Shown here: piece by piece, positions 31,253 to 40,422 of the stretch
How the letters are laid out: the number at the start of each line of letters is the position of its first letter
Position numbering within the stretch: the first letter of the stretch is position 1
Assembly (NCBI GenBank): GCA_036501025.1
Contig: DASYBB010000083.1
Coordinates: 25,725-89,724 of the forward strand
Reading direction: 5' to 3'
Source of the DNA: DASUBV01 sp036501025
GTDB lineage: Bacteria; Actinomycetota; Actinomycetes; Streptosporangiales; Streptosporangiaceae
DNA length: 64,000 bases
Translations under genes and position numbers: made by a program
Notes under the pieces: model-generated
Told to the model about the DNA's origin: nothing
The model's input: only the letters and a program-made list of their open reading frames with translations
The model's database searches: none

Positions 31253-33142
31253 ATGCAATACCGCCGTTTCATGATCGCAATCGCGGCGCCGCTGATTGCC
31301 GTGTCCGCGGCCTGGGCCGCCGGGGGGAGCGCCGCCGTCGCCTCGGCGGCCGCCGCTCATGCCGCCGCGCCGGCCGTCATCGCCCCGGCCGTGACGCCCG
31401 CGGGCGCGCCGAGCCTGGGCCCGAATGTCTACATCTTCACGCCGAGCATGCCGCAGGCCCAGATCCAGGCCACGGTGGACGCCATCGCCGCCCAGCAGGT
31501 CCCGAACCAGTTCGGCACCCAGCGCTACGCCCTGCTGTTCGAGCCCGGCGCCTACGGCTCCGCCGCCGACCCGCTCACCTTCCAGGTCGGCTACTACACC
31601 GAGGTCGCGGGCCTCGGGGCCGCGCCGGGTGACGTCACCATCAACGGCAGCATCGACGTGTACAACCAGTGCTTCCCGACGACCGACGGCAGCAGCAACT
31701 GCATCGCCCTGGACAACTTCTGGCGCTCGCTGTCCAACCTGACCATCAACGTCGCGGGCGGGACCGGCTGCCAGGCCAGCACCGAGTTCTGGGCCGTCTC
31801 CCAGGCCGCGCCGATGCGCCGGGTCCAGGTCAACGGGCTCACGTCCCTGATGGACTACTGCTCCGCCGGGCCGCAGTTCGCCAGCGGCGGCTTCATCGCC
31901 GACTCGTCGTTCACCGGCGCCAGCATTACCAACGGCTCGCAGCAGCAGTTCATCGTGCGCAACAGCGACATCGACGGCTGGAGCAACGGGGTCTGGAACC
32001 AGGTGTTCGTCGGCGACCCCGGCGCCCCGCCGCAGAGCTTCTCGGCGACCTCGGGCCTGGCCGGCGGCACCGCGCCCTACACGACCGTGGCCACCAGCCC
32101 GGTGACCCAGGAGGAGCCGTTCCTGACCGGCAGCGGACGTGCGTTCAGCGTGTTCGTCCCCGCGCTGCGCCACGACTCGTCCGGCCCCTCGTGGTCGGGC
32201 GGCGCGGAGGCCGGCACCTCGGTCAGCCTCAGCAAGTTCTTCATCGCCAGCCCGAGCACGCCCGTGCTGGCCATCGACGCCGCGCTGGCCCTCGGCCGCG
32301 ACCTCATCCTCAGCCCCGGCGTGTACCACCTGAACGCGCCGATCGAGGTCACCCGGCCCGGCACCATCGTGCTCGGCCTCGGCTTCCCGACGCTCGTGCC
32401 GAGCCGCGGCACGGCCGCGATGCAGGTGCTGGCGCCGACCGGGGTCAAGCTCTCCGGAATGATCTTCGACGCCGGCCCGCGGAACTCGCCGGTGCTGCTC
32501 CAGGTCGGCGCGCCCGGCGCGGGCTTGGCGGGCAACCCAGCGCAGCCCAGCCTGGTCCAGGACGTGTTCTTCCGCGTCGGCGGGGCCACCGCCGGGTCGG
32601 CCACGGACAGCCTGGTCGTCAATAGCTCCGACGTCATCCTCGATAACATCTGGGCCTGGCGCGCCGACCACGGCGCGGGGGTCGGGTGGACGGCCAACAC
32701 GGCCAGCAACGGGGTCACCGTCAACGGCAGCAACGTGACCGCCTACGGCCTGTTCGTCGAGCATTTCCAGAAGAACGAGGTCGTCTGGGCCGGGCAGCAC
32801 GGCACGGACTTCTTCTTCCAGAACGAGATGCCGTACGACCCGCCCAGCCAGGCCGACTGGATGTCCGGGCCCGGCACGGACGGCTACCCGTCGTTCGTGG
32901 TCGCCCCCGGCGTGAGGAGCTTCGCCGGGTACGGCATGGGCAGCTACTCGTTCTTCGACCTGGGTGTGCCGATCGAGTCGGCCACGGCCTTCCGGGTGCC
33001 GGCCGCGCCGGGCGTGGCGCTGCACGACATCTTCACCCGGTTCCTCAACGGGTCGGGCAGCATCGACTCGGTGGTGAACGGCACGGGCGCGGCGGTCACC
33101 GCGGCGAACCCGGGCCCGAGCGACGTGGTCAGCTTCCCGTAG
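31253..33142 (+). CDS. Secreted right-handed beta-helix protein (GH55/pectate-lyase-like fold)
   Basis: A 629-aa exported protein with an N-terminal signal sequence (MIAIAAPLIAVSAAWAAGG). The body is made of Asn/Gly/Val-rich strands typical of parallel beta-helices (SLSNLTINVAGG, QQFIVRNSDIDGW, GVTVNGSNVTAYGLFVEHF). Similar actinobacterial proteins are often mislabelled as adenylyl cyclase or factor 5/8-type proteins; they more likely bind or cleave polysaccharide. No catalytic residues can be assigned. The ATG at 31253 is preferred; ATGs at 31229 and 31271 are alternatives because the GAGGAAGG site is 11 nt away. Its neighbourhood of esterases and a cellulase suggests plant polymer use. Confidence 0.75.
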   Translation: MQYRRFMIAIAAPLIAVSAAWAAGGSAAVASAAAAHAAAPAVIAPAVTPAGAPSLGPNVYIFTPSMPQAQIQATVDAIAAQQVPNQFGTQRYALLFEPGAYGSAADPLTFQVGYYTEVAGLGAAPGDVTINGSIDVYNQCFPTTDGSSNCIALDNFWRSLSNLTINVAGGTGCQASTEFWAVSQAAPMRRVQVNGLTSLMDYCSAGPQFASGGFIADSSFTGASITNGSQQQFIVRNSDIDGWSNGVWNQVFVGDPGAPPQSFSATSGLAGGTAPYTTVATSPVTQEEPFLTGSGRAFSVFVPALRHDSSGPSWSGGAEAGTSVSLSKFFIASPSTPVLAIDAALALGRDLILSPGVYHLNAPIEVTRPGTIVLGLGFPTLVPSRGTAAMQVLAPTGVKLSGMIFDAGPRNSPVLLQVGAPGAGLAGNPAQPSLVQDVFFRVGGATAGSATDSLVVNSSDVILDNIWAWRADHGAGVGWTANTASNGVTVNGSNVTAYGLFVEHFQKNEVVWAGQHGTDFFFQNEMPYDPPSQADWMSGPGTDGYPSFVVAPGVRSFAGYGMGSYSFFDLGVPIESATAFRVPAAPGVALHDIFTRFLNGSGSIDSVVNGTGAAVTAANPGPSDVVSFP

Positions 33143-33214
33143 TCGTCCCGGTCTCGGTGGTCCGGGTTTTCGGTGGTCCCGGCCGGGGTGGTCCCGGCCG
33201 GGGCCGCGACCCGG

Positions 33215-34207
33215 CTAGGGCCCGCCCAGGAAGTCGGCGATCAGCGCGGCCAGGTAGGACGCGCGGTCGCTCTGCACCGAGTGCCCGGACCCCTCGACCA
33301 GCTCGATCCGCGCCTTAGGCTGCCGCCGGGCGAATTCGGCCTGGTCGTCGTCATGGATGTAGGACGAGTTCGCGCCGCGGACCAGCATCACCGGCGCGGT
33401 CATGCCCTCCAGGTCATCCCACAGCGCGGCCATGACGTCCGGCCCCGTGCGGCCGCGCGCGCCGCCAGCATCACCCGCGCCGTCAGCACCCCCAGGGCCA
33501 CCGGGCCCGCCCGGCCCGCCTCCCCGCGGGCGCCGCATGTCGTACCGCCACCCCCACCGGCCGTCGGCGAGCTGCCGGGAGTTGTGCAGCACCCCCGGAC
33601 GCAGGGACTCGGCGGGACGCCCGGGCTGCAGCGCCGCCGCCGCGGCCAGCATCGATTCGAACGAGTCGAACGTGGGCGGACCGCTCAGCAGGGCGACGGC
33701 GCCGCGCTGGGCCGTGGTCATGCCGCGCACCTGACGGCCGACGCCCGGCGTGACGTCGACGATGACCGCCCGCGGCACCAGCGCGGGATAGCGCGCGGCC
33801 AGGGCGATGAGCGTCAGCCCGCCGAGGGACATGCCGACCACGAGCCGCGGCGCGGGGGCCAGCTGCGCCATGGCCGCGGCCACCGCCTCGGCATTGGCCC
33901 GGGGCCGGTAGTCCGCGTCGTCCCGCCAGCCCGAGTGCCCGTGCCCCGGCAGGTCGAGGGCGACCAGCGGCCGGCCCAGGGCCATGGCCACCGAGTCCCA
34001 GGTGTGGGCGTTCTGGCCGATGCCGTGCAGGAGCACGATCTCCGGCGGTGCCGTGCCCCACGCCAGGCCGGACAGGCGCTGCCCGCCGGTCAGGGTGACG
34101 GTGCGCCGCGCCACCGGGGGCGGCCCGGTCCACGGGATGCCCTCGTGCTTGGCGTAAGACTCCAGGAAGCCGAACTCGTCGTAGTGCGCTGCCGCGAAGT
34201 CGTCCAA
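33215..34207 (-). CDS. Alpha/beta hydrolase
   Basis: A 330-aa hydrolase. The oxyanion region is IVLLHGIGQNAHTWDSVAMA, the nucleophile elbow is VVGMSLGGLTL, and late residues are MLVRGANSSYIHDDD and VEGSGHSVQSD (His). An unusual Gly/Ala-rich insertion with a GGPGGPGGPGG tract lies at about residue 215-250. The start is probably a TTG at 34207 preceded by GAGAG, because no ATG or GTG in frame fits; the much longer frame runs antisense-like through the acyl-CoA dehydrogenase gene. It is the last gene of the catabolic operon and could release CoA or cleave an ester intermediate. Confidence 0.82.
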   Translation of the reverse strand: MDDFAAAHYDEFGFLESYAKHEGIPWTGPPPVARRTVTLTGGQRLSGLAWGTAPPEIVLLHGIGQNAHTWDSVAMALGRPLVALDLPGHGHSGWRDDADYRPRANAEAVAAAMAQLAPAPRLVVGMSLGGLTLIALAARYPALVPRAVIVDVTPGVGRQVRGMTTAQRGAVALLSGPPTFDSFESMLAAAAALQPGRPAESLRPGVLHNSRQLADGRWGWRYDMRRPRGGGPGGPGGPGGADGAGDAGGARGRTGPDVMAALWDDLEGMTAPVMLVRGANSSYIHDDDQAEFARRQPKARIELVEGSGHSVQSDRASYLAALIADFLGGP

Positions 34208-34242
34208 GTGGGATCTCTCTGTGATGCGGACACCGGCCGGCC

Positions 34243-35463
34243 TCAGGCCAGCCGCGGCTCCTTGGGCAGGCCGAGCACGCGCTCGCCGATGATGTTGCGC
34301 TGGATCTCGTTCGAGCCGGCGTAGATGGTCCCGGCCCGGGAGGCCAGGAACACGTCCTGCCAGTGGTCGGTCGGGTAGTTGCCGCCGCCCGGCCGCAGCA
34401 GCGCCTCGGGGCCCTCGATGCCGAGCGCGATCTCGCCGACCCGGCGCCAGTACTCGCTCCAGAACAGCTTGACCAGCGACGCCTCCGGTCCGGGCTGCTT
34501 GCCTGCGGCCAGCTGGGCCAGCGTCCGCAGCCCGCTGAACTTCATCAGCTGGACCTGGGTGTAGGCCCAGGCCAGCTGCTGGCGGACCTGCGGGTCGGCG
34601 GTCTTGCCGTGCTTGCGCGCGGTCTCGACCAGCTCCCAGTACTCCTTCTCGAAGCCCAGGTACTGCACGGTCGCCGACGAGCCGCGCTCGAACCCGAGCG
34701 TGGTCATGGCCACCCGCCAGCCGTCGCCGAGGGCGCCGATCACGTTGAACAGCGGCGCCCGGACCCCGTCGAAGAAGTCCTCGGCGAACTCCGCGGAGCC
34801 GGAGATCTGCCGGATCGGGCGGACGGTCACGGCCGGGTCGGTGAAGTCGAACAGCACGTACGACAGGCCGGCGTGCTTGGGCACGGTCGGGTCGGTCCGG
34901 CACAGGATGAACATCATGTTGGCGTCCTGCGCACCCGAGGTCCACACCTTCTGCCCGGTGATGACGATCTCGTCGCCGTCGACCACGCCGCGGGTGTCCA
35001 CCGCGGCCAGGTCCGAGCCGTGGTTGGGCTCGGAGAAGCCCTGGCAGTACACGTGCTCGCCGGACAGGATCTTGGGCAGGAACTCGGCCTTCTGCTCCGG
35101 CGTGCCGTGCGCGATGACGGCCGGGCCGACCAGGCTCTCGCCCGCGCCGCGGGTGACCCGCGGCAGCCCGGCGCGCTGCAGTTCCTCGTTGAGGACCGAG
35201 ACGCGGACCGGGTCCAGGCCCTGCCCGCCGTACTCGGCCGGCCAGTCCGCGCAGACCAGCCCCCTGGCGACCAGCTTGGCGTCCCACTCCGCGTAGGCCG
35301 GGTGCTTGGTCGCGGCCAGCCGGACCATGCTGTCGTGCCCCGCGAACACGGTGTGCCCGCTCCAGTCGTACACCCCGGCGAGCTCCTCGGGGGCCTCCGC
35401 CGCGATCCACTCCCGCAGTTCCGACCGGAACTGGTTAACCTCTGGCCCCAGGTCAAGTTCCAT
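34243..35463 (-). CDS. Acyl-CoA dehydrogenase
   Basis: A 406-aa FAD-dependent acyl-CoA dehydrogenase (residues 1-130 helical, YCQGFSEPNHGSDLAAV in the middle FAD-binding domain, and EIALGIEGPEALL plus SNEIQRNIIGERVLGLPKEP at the end). The catalytic base position appears to fall in the region near GGGNYPTDHW. It introduces a 2,3 double bond into an acyl-CoA. The closest style is that of the steroid side-chain (ChsE/FadE-like) and other specialised dehydrogenases, which usually work as heteromers; only one subunit gene is present here. The start follows GAGGGG. It sits between a MaoC protein and the hydrolase in the operon. Confidence 0.9.
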   Translation of the reverse strand: MELDLGPEVNQFRSELREWIAAEAPEELAGVYDWSGHTVFAGHDSMVRLAATKHPAYAEWDAKLVARGLVCADWPAEYGGQGLDPVRVSVLNEELQRAGLPRVTRGAGESLVGPAVIAHGTPEQKAEFLPKILSGEHVYCQGFSEPNHGSDLAAVDTRGVVDGDEIVITGQKVWTSGAQDANMMFILCRTDPTVPKHAGLSYVLFDFTDPAVTVRPIRQISGSAEFAEDFFDGVRAPLFNVIGALGDGWRVAMTTLGFERGSSATVQYLGFEKEYWELVETARKHGKTADPQVRQQLAWAYTQVQLMKFSGLRTLAQLAAGKQPGPEASLVKLFWSEYWRRVGEIALGIEGPEALLRPGGGNYPTDHWQDVFLASRAGTIYAGSNEIQRNIIGERVLGLPKEPRLA

Positions 35464-35552
35464 GCTCAAATCCCCTCTTGGCATCCGTGAATGCCGCCTT
35501 CCAAGATCGGAACCCGTCGCCGGGCCCCGTGTCAAGACCACAGCGGCGTGGC

Positions 35553-35984
35553 TCAGCCCCGCGACGGCAGCACGACCACCGCCTGGCCGGGCGCGGTCTT
35601 CTCGTCCTTCTGGTTCAGGACGTTGACCTCGAGGACGACGAGGTTCTCCCCGTTCTCCTGCTTCTTCTCGGTCACCACCCCGCTGGTCCGCAGCACGTCA
35701 TGCTTGTGGTTGACCGCGCGGAACTGCAGGCTCAGCTCGCGGACCTCAGCCTCGTCGCCGATCCAGGCGCGCAGGGCGTTGAGCACGTACGCCCAGCGCA
35801 GGTTGCCCATCCCGAACGCGGCACCCTGGCCGGCCGCCTTCCCGGCCTCGTCGTCCATGTGGATGTAGACGAACTCCTCGTTGACGGCGGCGTACCGGTT
35901 CCAGTGCATGAAGTCCGTCTCGCGCGTGAACGCGGGGATCTCCTGGCCGACCTCGACGTCCTCGTAGTACACGTTGTAAGCCAC
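35553..35984 (-). CDS. MaoC-like hotdog protein (C-terminal-type subunit)
   Basis: A 143-aa hotdog-fold protein of the MaoC/enoyl-CoA hydratase 2 superfamily (VYYEDVEVGQEIPAFTRETD at the N-terminus; VRELSLQFRAVNHKHDVL in the central strand). The usual hydratase motif with catalytic Asp and His is replaced by NEEFVYIHMD, so activity may depend on its partner. It starts at a GTG with AAGGAG upstream, 11 nt after the stop of the other MaoC-type gene. In steroid degradation ChsH1 and ChsH2 form such a split hydratase, and I infer a similar heteromer here. Confidence 0.85.
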   Translation of the reverse strand: MAYNVYYEDVEVGQEIPAFTRETDFMHWNRYAAVNEEFVYIHMDDEAGKAAGQGAAFGMGNLRWAYVLNALRAWIGDEAEVRELSLQFRAVNHKHDVLRTSGVVTEKKQENGENLVVLEVNVLNQKDEKTAPGQAVVVLPSRG

Positions 35985-35995
35985 GCGGGTGCTCC

Positions 35996-36496
35996 TTAGT
36001 ACCGGATGCCGGTCGAGATGCGGGTCTTGACGAGCTCGCCGTCCTGGTTGCGCCACTCGGTCTCGGTGTAGGTGAACAGGGTGAGGCCGTTGCGGCCCTG
36101 GCGCTCCTCCCAGTGCGACAGCCGGCTCCGGCTGGTGATCACGTCGCCGGGCCGCATGGGCACGCCGTAGGTGTCCTTCTGCCCGCCGTTCATGACGTTG
36201 CCGCCCTTGCGGGTCTGCTGGCCGGGCACCGCGCCGGCCGGCTTGACCGCGCCCATCGGCACGGCCCAGGCGAACGGGTTGAAGTCCTGCGGCGCGATGA
36301 TGCCGCCCCACTTGGTCGTCGTGGCGTACTCCTCGTCCCAGTACAGCCGCGGCGGCGTCTCGCCCCAGTAGACGGCGATGGCCCACTTGCGGATGTCGGA
36401 CTCCGACACGGGATAGGACACCCGCTCGCTGCCCCACACGCCCTTGCGCTCCTCCATCTCCGGAGTGACAAGGGTCTGCACCTCTGCCTCTGGCAT
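35996..36496 (-). CDS. MaoC N-terminal-type dehydratase subunit
   Basis: A 166-aa hotdog protein similar to the N-terminal dehydratase domain of FAS1/ChsH2-type proteins (VSESDIRKWAIAVYWGETPP near the start; YGVPMRPGDVITSRSRLSHW in the middle; TRISTGIRY at the end). It precedes the second MaoC gene by 11 nt, which argues for a heterodimeric enoyl-CoA hydratase. In mycobacterial ChsH2 this domain is fused to a DUF35 domain; here the DUF35 protein is encoded separately at 40006-40422. Confidence 0.85.
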   Translation of the reverse strand: MPEAEVQTLVTPEMEERKGVWGSERVSYPVSESDIRKWAIAVYWGETPPRLYWDEEYATTTKWGGIIAPQDFNPFAWAVPMGAVKPAGAVPGQQTRKGGNVMNGGQKDTYGVPMRPGDVITSRSRLSHWEERQGRNGLTLFTYTETEWRNQDGELVKTRISTGIRY

Positions 36497-36521
36497 GTCA
36501 GGCCTTTCTGTCAGTGATCAC

Positions 36522-37814
36522 TCAGGCGCTCCGCGGATACGTCGTCCCGATCAGGCCGTCCGCGGCCAGGCGGTCATATTCCTCATCGGTGTAGCGCAGC
36601 AGCGTCTTGTACACGTACTCGTTGTCCTGGCCGATCAGCGGGGCCGGGCGGCCCCACTCCGGCTCCAGCCCCGACCAGCGGGCGCCGAAGCTGGGGTACA
36701 GGTGGGTGCCCGCCGTGGGGTGGGTGAGCTCCCGGAACACCCGGCGCTGCTCGAAATGCGGGTCGGCGTAGGCGTCGGCCTCGTCGTACACCGGGGCGGC
36801 GGGCACGCCCGCCTGCTGCAGGGCCAGGAACAGCGCGCGCTTGGACCAGCCCGCGGTGGCCCCGGCCAGGTGCTCATCCAGCTCGTCCTGGTGCTCCCGG
36901 CCCGCGGCTACGGTGGCGAAGCGCGGGTCGCCCGCCCACGGCGGGTCGCCCAGCACCCCGGTCAGCCCGGCCAGCTCGGCGTCGTCGCGCACGCTGAGCG
37001 CGATCCACTGGTCCGGGCCCCGGCATGGGTAGATGCCCTGGATCCAGGCCGGGTGCCGGTTGCCGTCGGGGGCGAACGCCTGGCCGTCCAGGGAGCTGGC
37101 CACGAACGCGTCGCCCAGGCCCTGCATCAGGTACTCGCCCTGCGGGAACTCGATGAGCTGGCCGGCGCCGGTCCGCTCGCGCTGCATCAGCGCGGCCAGC
37201 ACGGCGAAGACCACGCCCTGGGGGGCGACGTCGTCCATGTGGAAGGTGGAGCCGGCGTCGCCCGGGTCCGCGTCCGCGTGGCCGCGCAGCGAGCCGATCC
37301 CGGTCAGCGCCTCGAAGTGCATGCCGTAGCCGGTCGCGTCGGCGTACGGGCCGTCCAGCCCCAGCGGCGCCATCCGCACCAGGACCAGCCCGGGGTTGAC
37401 CGGCCCGAGTTCCTCCCAGGTCAGGCGCAGCGAGTTGCTGATGACGCGCGAGTTGTTCTCGACCAGCACGTCGCTGCACGCCACCAGCTGCCGGAACGCG
37501 CGGCGCCCCTCCTCGGTGTGCAGTTCCATCGTTACGGAACGCTTGCCCTGCCCGGTAATCAGGAACGGGGCGTAGCGGTTGTACGGGTCCGGTCCCGGAT
37601 CCTTGCCCGGGTAGGCCGCCGCCAGGCCGCGGGCCTGGCCGACGACCTCCGGCGGCGGGTAGGGCACCGGCCCCCGGCTGGACGCCGGGAAATGGTCGAT
37701 GGACTCGACCCGGATCACCTCGGCGCCGAGGGCGGCCAGCGTCCGGCAGGCGGACGGCCCGGACCAGACGACGGTGATGTCGATGACCCGGATGCCCCGC
37801 AGCGGCAGGTCCAT
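36522..37814 (-). CDS. CaiB/BaiF (family III) CoA-transferase, first copy
   Basis: A 430-aa class III CoA-transferase. The N-terminal Rossmann-like segment is IRVIDITVVWSGPSACRTLAALGAEV. The conserved Asp nucleophile position is probably the Asp in YADATGYGMHFEALTG (about 165-180). The segment FQQRRVFRELTHPTAG is typical of the C-terminal half. Members transfer CoA between acids or racemise 2-methylacyl-CoAs. GGAGG lies 9 nt before the start. It is paired with a second CoA-transferase gene 20 nt upstream, and the two may form a heteromer. Confidence 0.9.
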   Translation of the reverse strand: MDLPLRGIRVIDITVVWSGPSACRTLAALGAEVIRVESIDHFPASSRGPVPYPPPEVVGQARGLAAAYPGKDPGPDPYNRYAPFLITGQGKRSVTMELHTEEGRRAFRQLVACSDVLVENNSRVISNSLRLTWEELGPVNPGLVLVRMAPLGLDGPYADATGYGMHFEALTGIGSLRGHADADPGDAGSTFHMDDVAPQGVVFAVLAALMQRERTGAGQLIEFPQGEYLMQGLGDAFVASSLDGQAFAPDGNRHPAWIQGIYPCRGPDQWIALSVRDDAELAGLTGVLGDPPWAGDPRFATVAAGREHQDELDEHLAGATAGWSKRALFLALQQAGVPAAPVYDEADAYADPHFEQRRVFRELTHPTAGTHLYPSFGARWSGLEPEWGRPAPLIGQDNEYVYKTLLRYTDEEYDRLAADGLIGTTYPRSA

Positions 37815-37834
37815 GAGACTCGTCCTCCCGTGCC

Positions 37835-39043
37835 CTAGATGATCCCGAGCGCGCGGGCGCGGCGCAGCTGCGCCGGGTCCACGCCCAGCTCGCCGTAGAC
37901 GTCCGCGTTGTGCTGGCCCAGCGTGGGCGCGGCCCGCCGGGCCTGGAAGCCGCCATCGCCCATCCGCCAGGGCGCGCCGGGGCCGCGGTGCGGGCCGGCC
38001 ACCGGGTGCACCAGTTCCGGGAAGTAGTCGCGGCCCGCGAAGTGCGCGTCGTCGAGCAGGTCACCGGGCTGGTTGACCGGGAACACCGGCCAGCCCCGGG
38101 CCAGCGTGGCCTGGGCGAAGCACTCGTCGCGGGTATGGGCCGACAGCCACCGGGTCAGCACCGGGTCCAGGACGTCGACGGTCTCGGGCCGGGTCGCGGC
38201 GTCCGGGTGGGCCGCAAAGTAATCGGCCAGGCTGGCGTCGCCGAGCGTGGCCAGCATCCGGGGCACCCACCGCGGGGTGCACGCCATCACGACGAAGCCG
38301 TCCGCGCACGGGTACCGGCCGAACGGCAGCGAGTTGGCCCGGGTGCCGCCGAACGGCCGGGTGATGGTGTCCCCGGTGACCGCGTAGGTGATCAGGCCGA
38401 TGGCGCGCCGGTCAAACGAGGTGAGCAGGACCTCGGTCGCCGAGACCTCGACGTCCTGCGCCTCCCCGGCCCGCCGGGAGGCGACCACCGCGGCCAGGGC
38501 CGCGGCGGCCAGCGTGTTGCCGACCTGGGCGGCGACCAGGTGCATGGGCTTGGACAGCGGCGCCCGCGACGGCTGGCCGGTCATGCTGACCGGGCCGCCC
38601 ATGGCGTCGGCGGTCAGCTCGGTGGCCCGGTAGTCGCGGTAGGGGCCGTCCTCGCCGAACGCGGTCAGGCTGGCGATCACCACCCCGGGCCGCCCCGGCG
38701 CCAGCGCGGCGGTGCTGATGCCCAGCTCGGCCAGGTCGCGCAGCGAGATGGCGGCCAGGATCAGGTCAGCCCCGGCCGCCAGCCGGCCGAGCAGCCCGCG
38801 GCCGTCCCGGCGGGCCGGGTCGAGCGTCACGCCGCGCTTGTTCCGGTTGAAGAACAGGAACGGCGCGCTCGCCTCGGGATCGGGCCGCCCGCCCGCGAAC
38901 GGGCCCCAGCGCCGGGCGGGGTCCCCGCCCGGCGCCTCGACCTTGACGACGTCGGCGCCGAAATCAGCGAACGTCTTGCCCGCGAAGGCGACGGCCACGC
39001 CCTCGCCAAGCTCCAGCACGGTCAGCTCGCCCAGCGCCTGCAT
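37835..39043 (-). CDS. CaiB/BaiF (family III) CoA-transferase, second copy
   Basis: A 402-aa class III CoA-transferase starting MQALGELTVLELGEGVAVAF. The family motif for CoA-ADP binding is LFFNRNKRGVTLDPAR (about 73-88) and the region around YRDYRATELTADAMGG holds the probable catalytic Asp. It is only moderately like the next gene, so the pair is not a recent duplication. GGAGG precedes the ATG. Together they could activate a carboxylic acid by CoA transfer at the start of the pathway. Confidence 0.9.
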   Translation of the reverse strand: MQALGELTVLELGEGVAVAFAGKTFADFGADVVKVEAPGGDPARRWGPFAGGRPDPEASAPFLFFNRNKRGVTLDPARRDGRGLLGRLAAGADLILAAISLRDLAELGISTAALAPGRPGVVIASLTAFGEDGPYRDYRATELTADAMGGPVSMTGQPSRAPLSKPMHLVAAQVGNTLAAAALAAVVASRRAGEAQDVEVSATEVLLTSFDRRAIGLITYAVTGDTITRPFGGTRANSLPFGRYPCADGFVVMACTPRWVPRMLATLGDASLADYFAAHPDAATRPETVDVLDPVLTRWLSAHTRDECFAQATLARGWPVFPVNQPGDLLDDAHFAGRDYFPELVHPVAGPHRGPGAPWRMGDGGFQARRAAPTLGQHNADVYGELGVDPAQLRRARALGII

Positions 39044-39084
39044 CAGCCCGCCCGCCTCCTACCGGCGGCCCGGCGTCACGGCGG

Positions 39085-39990
39085 TCACGACCGGCCGCTC
39101 GAGTCTTGGGCCAGGGCCGGCTTGAAGTGCTGCTCGATCTTGTCGAAGGCGGTCTGCAGGTCCCACGGCCCGGTGGAGGCCACCGCCCGGATCACGGTCG
39201 GCACGTTGTAGAGCCCGATCTCGTAGCCCCGGGCGCGGAGCACCTGGCCGGTGCACCAGTCCGAGCCCTCGCTGGCCAGGAAGGCCACCGCGGGGGCGAC
39301 GTTGTCCGGCGACCGCTCGCGGTCCTCGTCGCTGAGCTGCCCGGCCCGGCGGCGCTCCTCGGGGACCGACGCGGTCATCCGGGTGGCCGCGCCGGGCGCG
39401 ATCGCGTTGGCCGTCACGCCGTACCGGCCAAGCGAGTTGGCCAGCGAGTAGGTGAACCCGACGATGCCCAGCTTGGCGCCGGCGTAGTTCGGCTGCCCCG
39501 GCGCGCCGTGCAGGCCCGACCCCGAGGTGAAGTTGATGATCCGGTTGTGGGCGTCGGCGTTGCGCTGCTCGCGCCAGTAGGCGCTGGCGAACCGGCACGT
39601 GTTGAACGTGCCCTTCATGTGCACGCGGATGACCGCGTCCCACTCCTCCTCGGTCATGTTGAAGACCATCCGGTCGCGCAGGATGCCGGCCACGTTGACC
39701 AGGACGTCCAGCCGGCCGTAGGTGTCGATGGCCTGGCGGACGATGGCCTCGCCGGACTGGAAGTCGGCCACGTCGTCGGCGTTGACCACCGCCTCGCCGC
39801 CGGCCGCCTTGATCTCGTCGACGACCTGCTGGGCCGGCGACTTGTCCGCTCCGGTGCCGTCGACGGACGCGCCCAGGTCATTGACCACGACCTTGGCGCC
39901 CTCGGCGGCCAGCAGCCGGGCCACGCTGGCCCCGATGCCGCGGCCGGCCCCGGTGACGACCGATACCCGTCCCTCGAGCAGTCCAGTCAT
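39085..39990 (-). CDS. SDR-family dehydrogenase, peroxisomal multifunctional type
   Basis: A 301-aa short-chain dehydrogenase: cofactor motif TGAGRGIG (15-22), NVAGIL, the catalytic Ser region FTSGSGLHG and Tyr-x3-Lys in PNYAGAKLG. The sequence VVVNDLGASVDGTG is typical of the dehydrogenase domain of MFE-2/HSD17B4-like enzymes, which oxidise 3-hydroxyacyl-CoAs. It could perform the step after the MaoC hydratase. AGGAG precedes the ATG. It is transcribed between the DUF35 and the CoA-transferase genes. Confidence 0.9.
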   Translation of the reverse strand: MTGLLEGRVSVVTGAGRGIGASVARLLAAEGAKVVVNDLGASVDGTGADKSPAQQVVDEIKAAGGEAVVNADDVADFQSGEAIVRQAIDTYGRLDVLVNVAGILRDRMVFNMTEEEWDAVIRVHMKGTFNTCRFASAYWREQRNADAHNRIINFTSGSGLHGAPGQPNYAGAKLGIVGFTYSLANSLGRYGVTANAIAPGAATRMTASVPEERRRAGQLSDEDRERSPDNVAPAVAFLASEGSDWCTGQVLRARGYEIGLYNVPTVIRAVASTGPWDLQTAFDKIEQHFKPALAQDSSGRS

Positions 39991-40005
39991 GAGCTCTCCT
40001 GTTCC

Positions 40006-40422
40006 TCAGCGGCCCGCGGGCCGGAATCTCGGCAGGGCGGCGCCCTGGCCGGTGTCGTGGAAGGTGACCTCGACGGCGTCGCCGATCTGCAGGGCGTCGA
40101 TGTCGCAGTCGACGATGTTGGTCATGACCCGGGGGCCCTCGGCCAGCTCGACGTAGGCCAGCACGTAGGGCGTGACGTCCCGGTAGGCGCCGGCGCCCCG
40201 GCGGGTCACGGCGAAGGTGTAGATGGTGCCGCGCCCGCTGGCCTCGATCCACTCGGTGTCGAACGAGCCGCACGCCGGGCACAGCGTCCGGGGGTACCAG
40301 TTGACCGTGGTGCACGACCGGCACCGGCGCAGCAGCAGCTGGCCGCGGGCGGTCGCGTCCCAGAACGGCCGGGTCTCGGGGTTGACGGCCGGGTGCGGCG
40401 CGGGCAGCGGCGGCGTGGTCAT
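40006..40422 (-). CDS. Zn-ribbon/OB-fold (DUF35) protein
   Basis: A 138-aa protein with an N-terminal rubredoxin-like zinc ribbon (CRSC...CPAC, about 34-51) and a C-terminal OB fold (GTIYTFAVTRRGAGAYRD...). DUF35 proteins act as obligate partners of thiolase-like enzymes; in steroid degradation the DUF35 domain of ChsH2 is required by the aldolase Ltp2. It overlaps the thiolase-like gene by 4 nt (ATGA), exactly the arrangement expected for a stoichiometric complex. Confidence 0.92.
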   Translation of the reverse strand: MTTPPLPAPHPAVNPETRPFWDATARGQLLLRRCRSCTTVNWYPRTLCPACGSFDTEWIEASGRGTIYTFAVTRRGAGAYRDVTPYVLAYVELAEGPRVMTNIVDCDIDALQIGDAVEVTFHDTGQGAALPRFRPAGR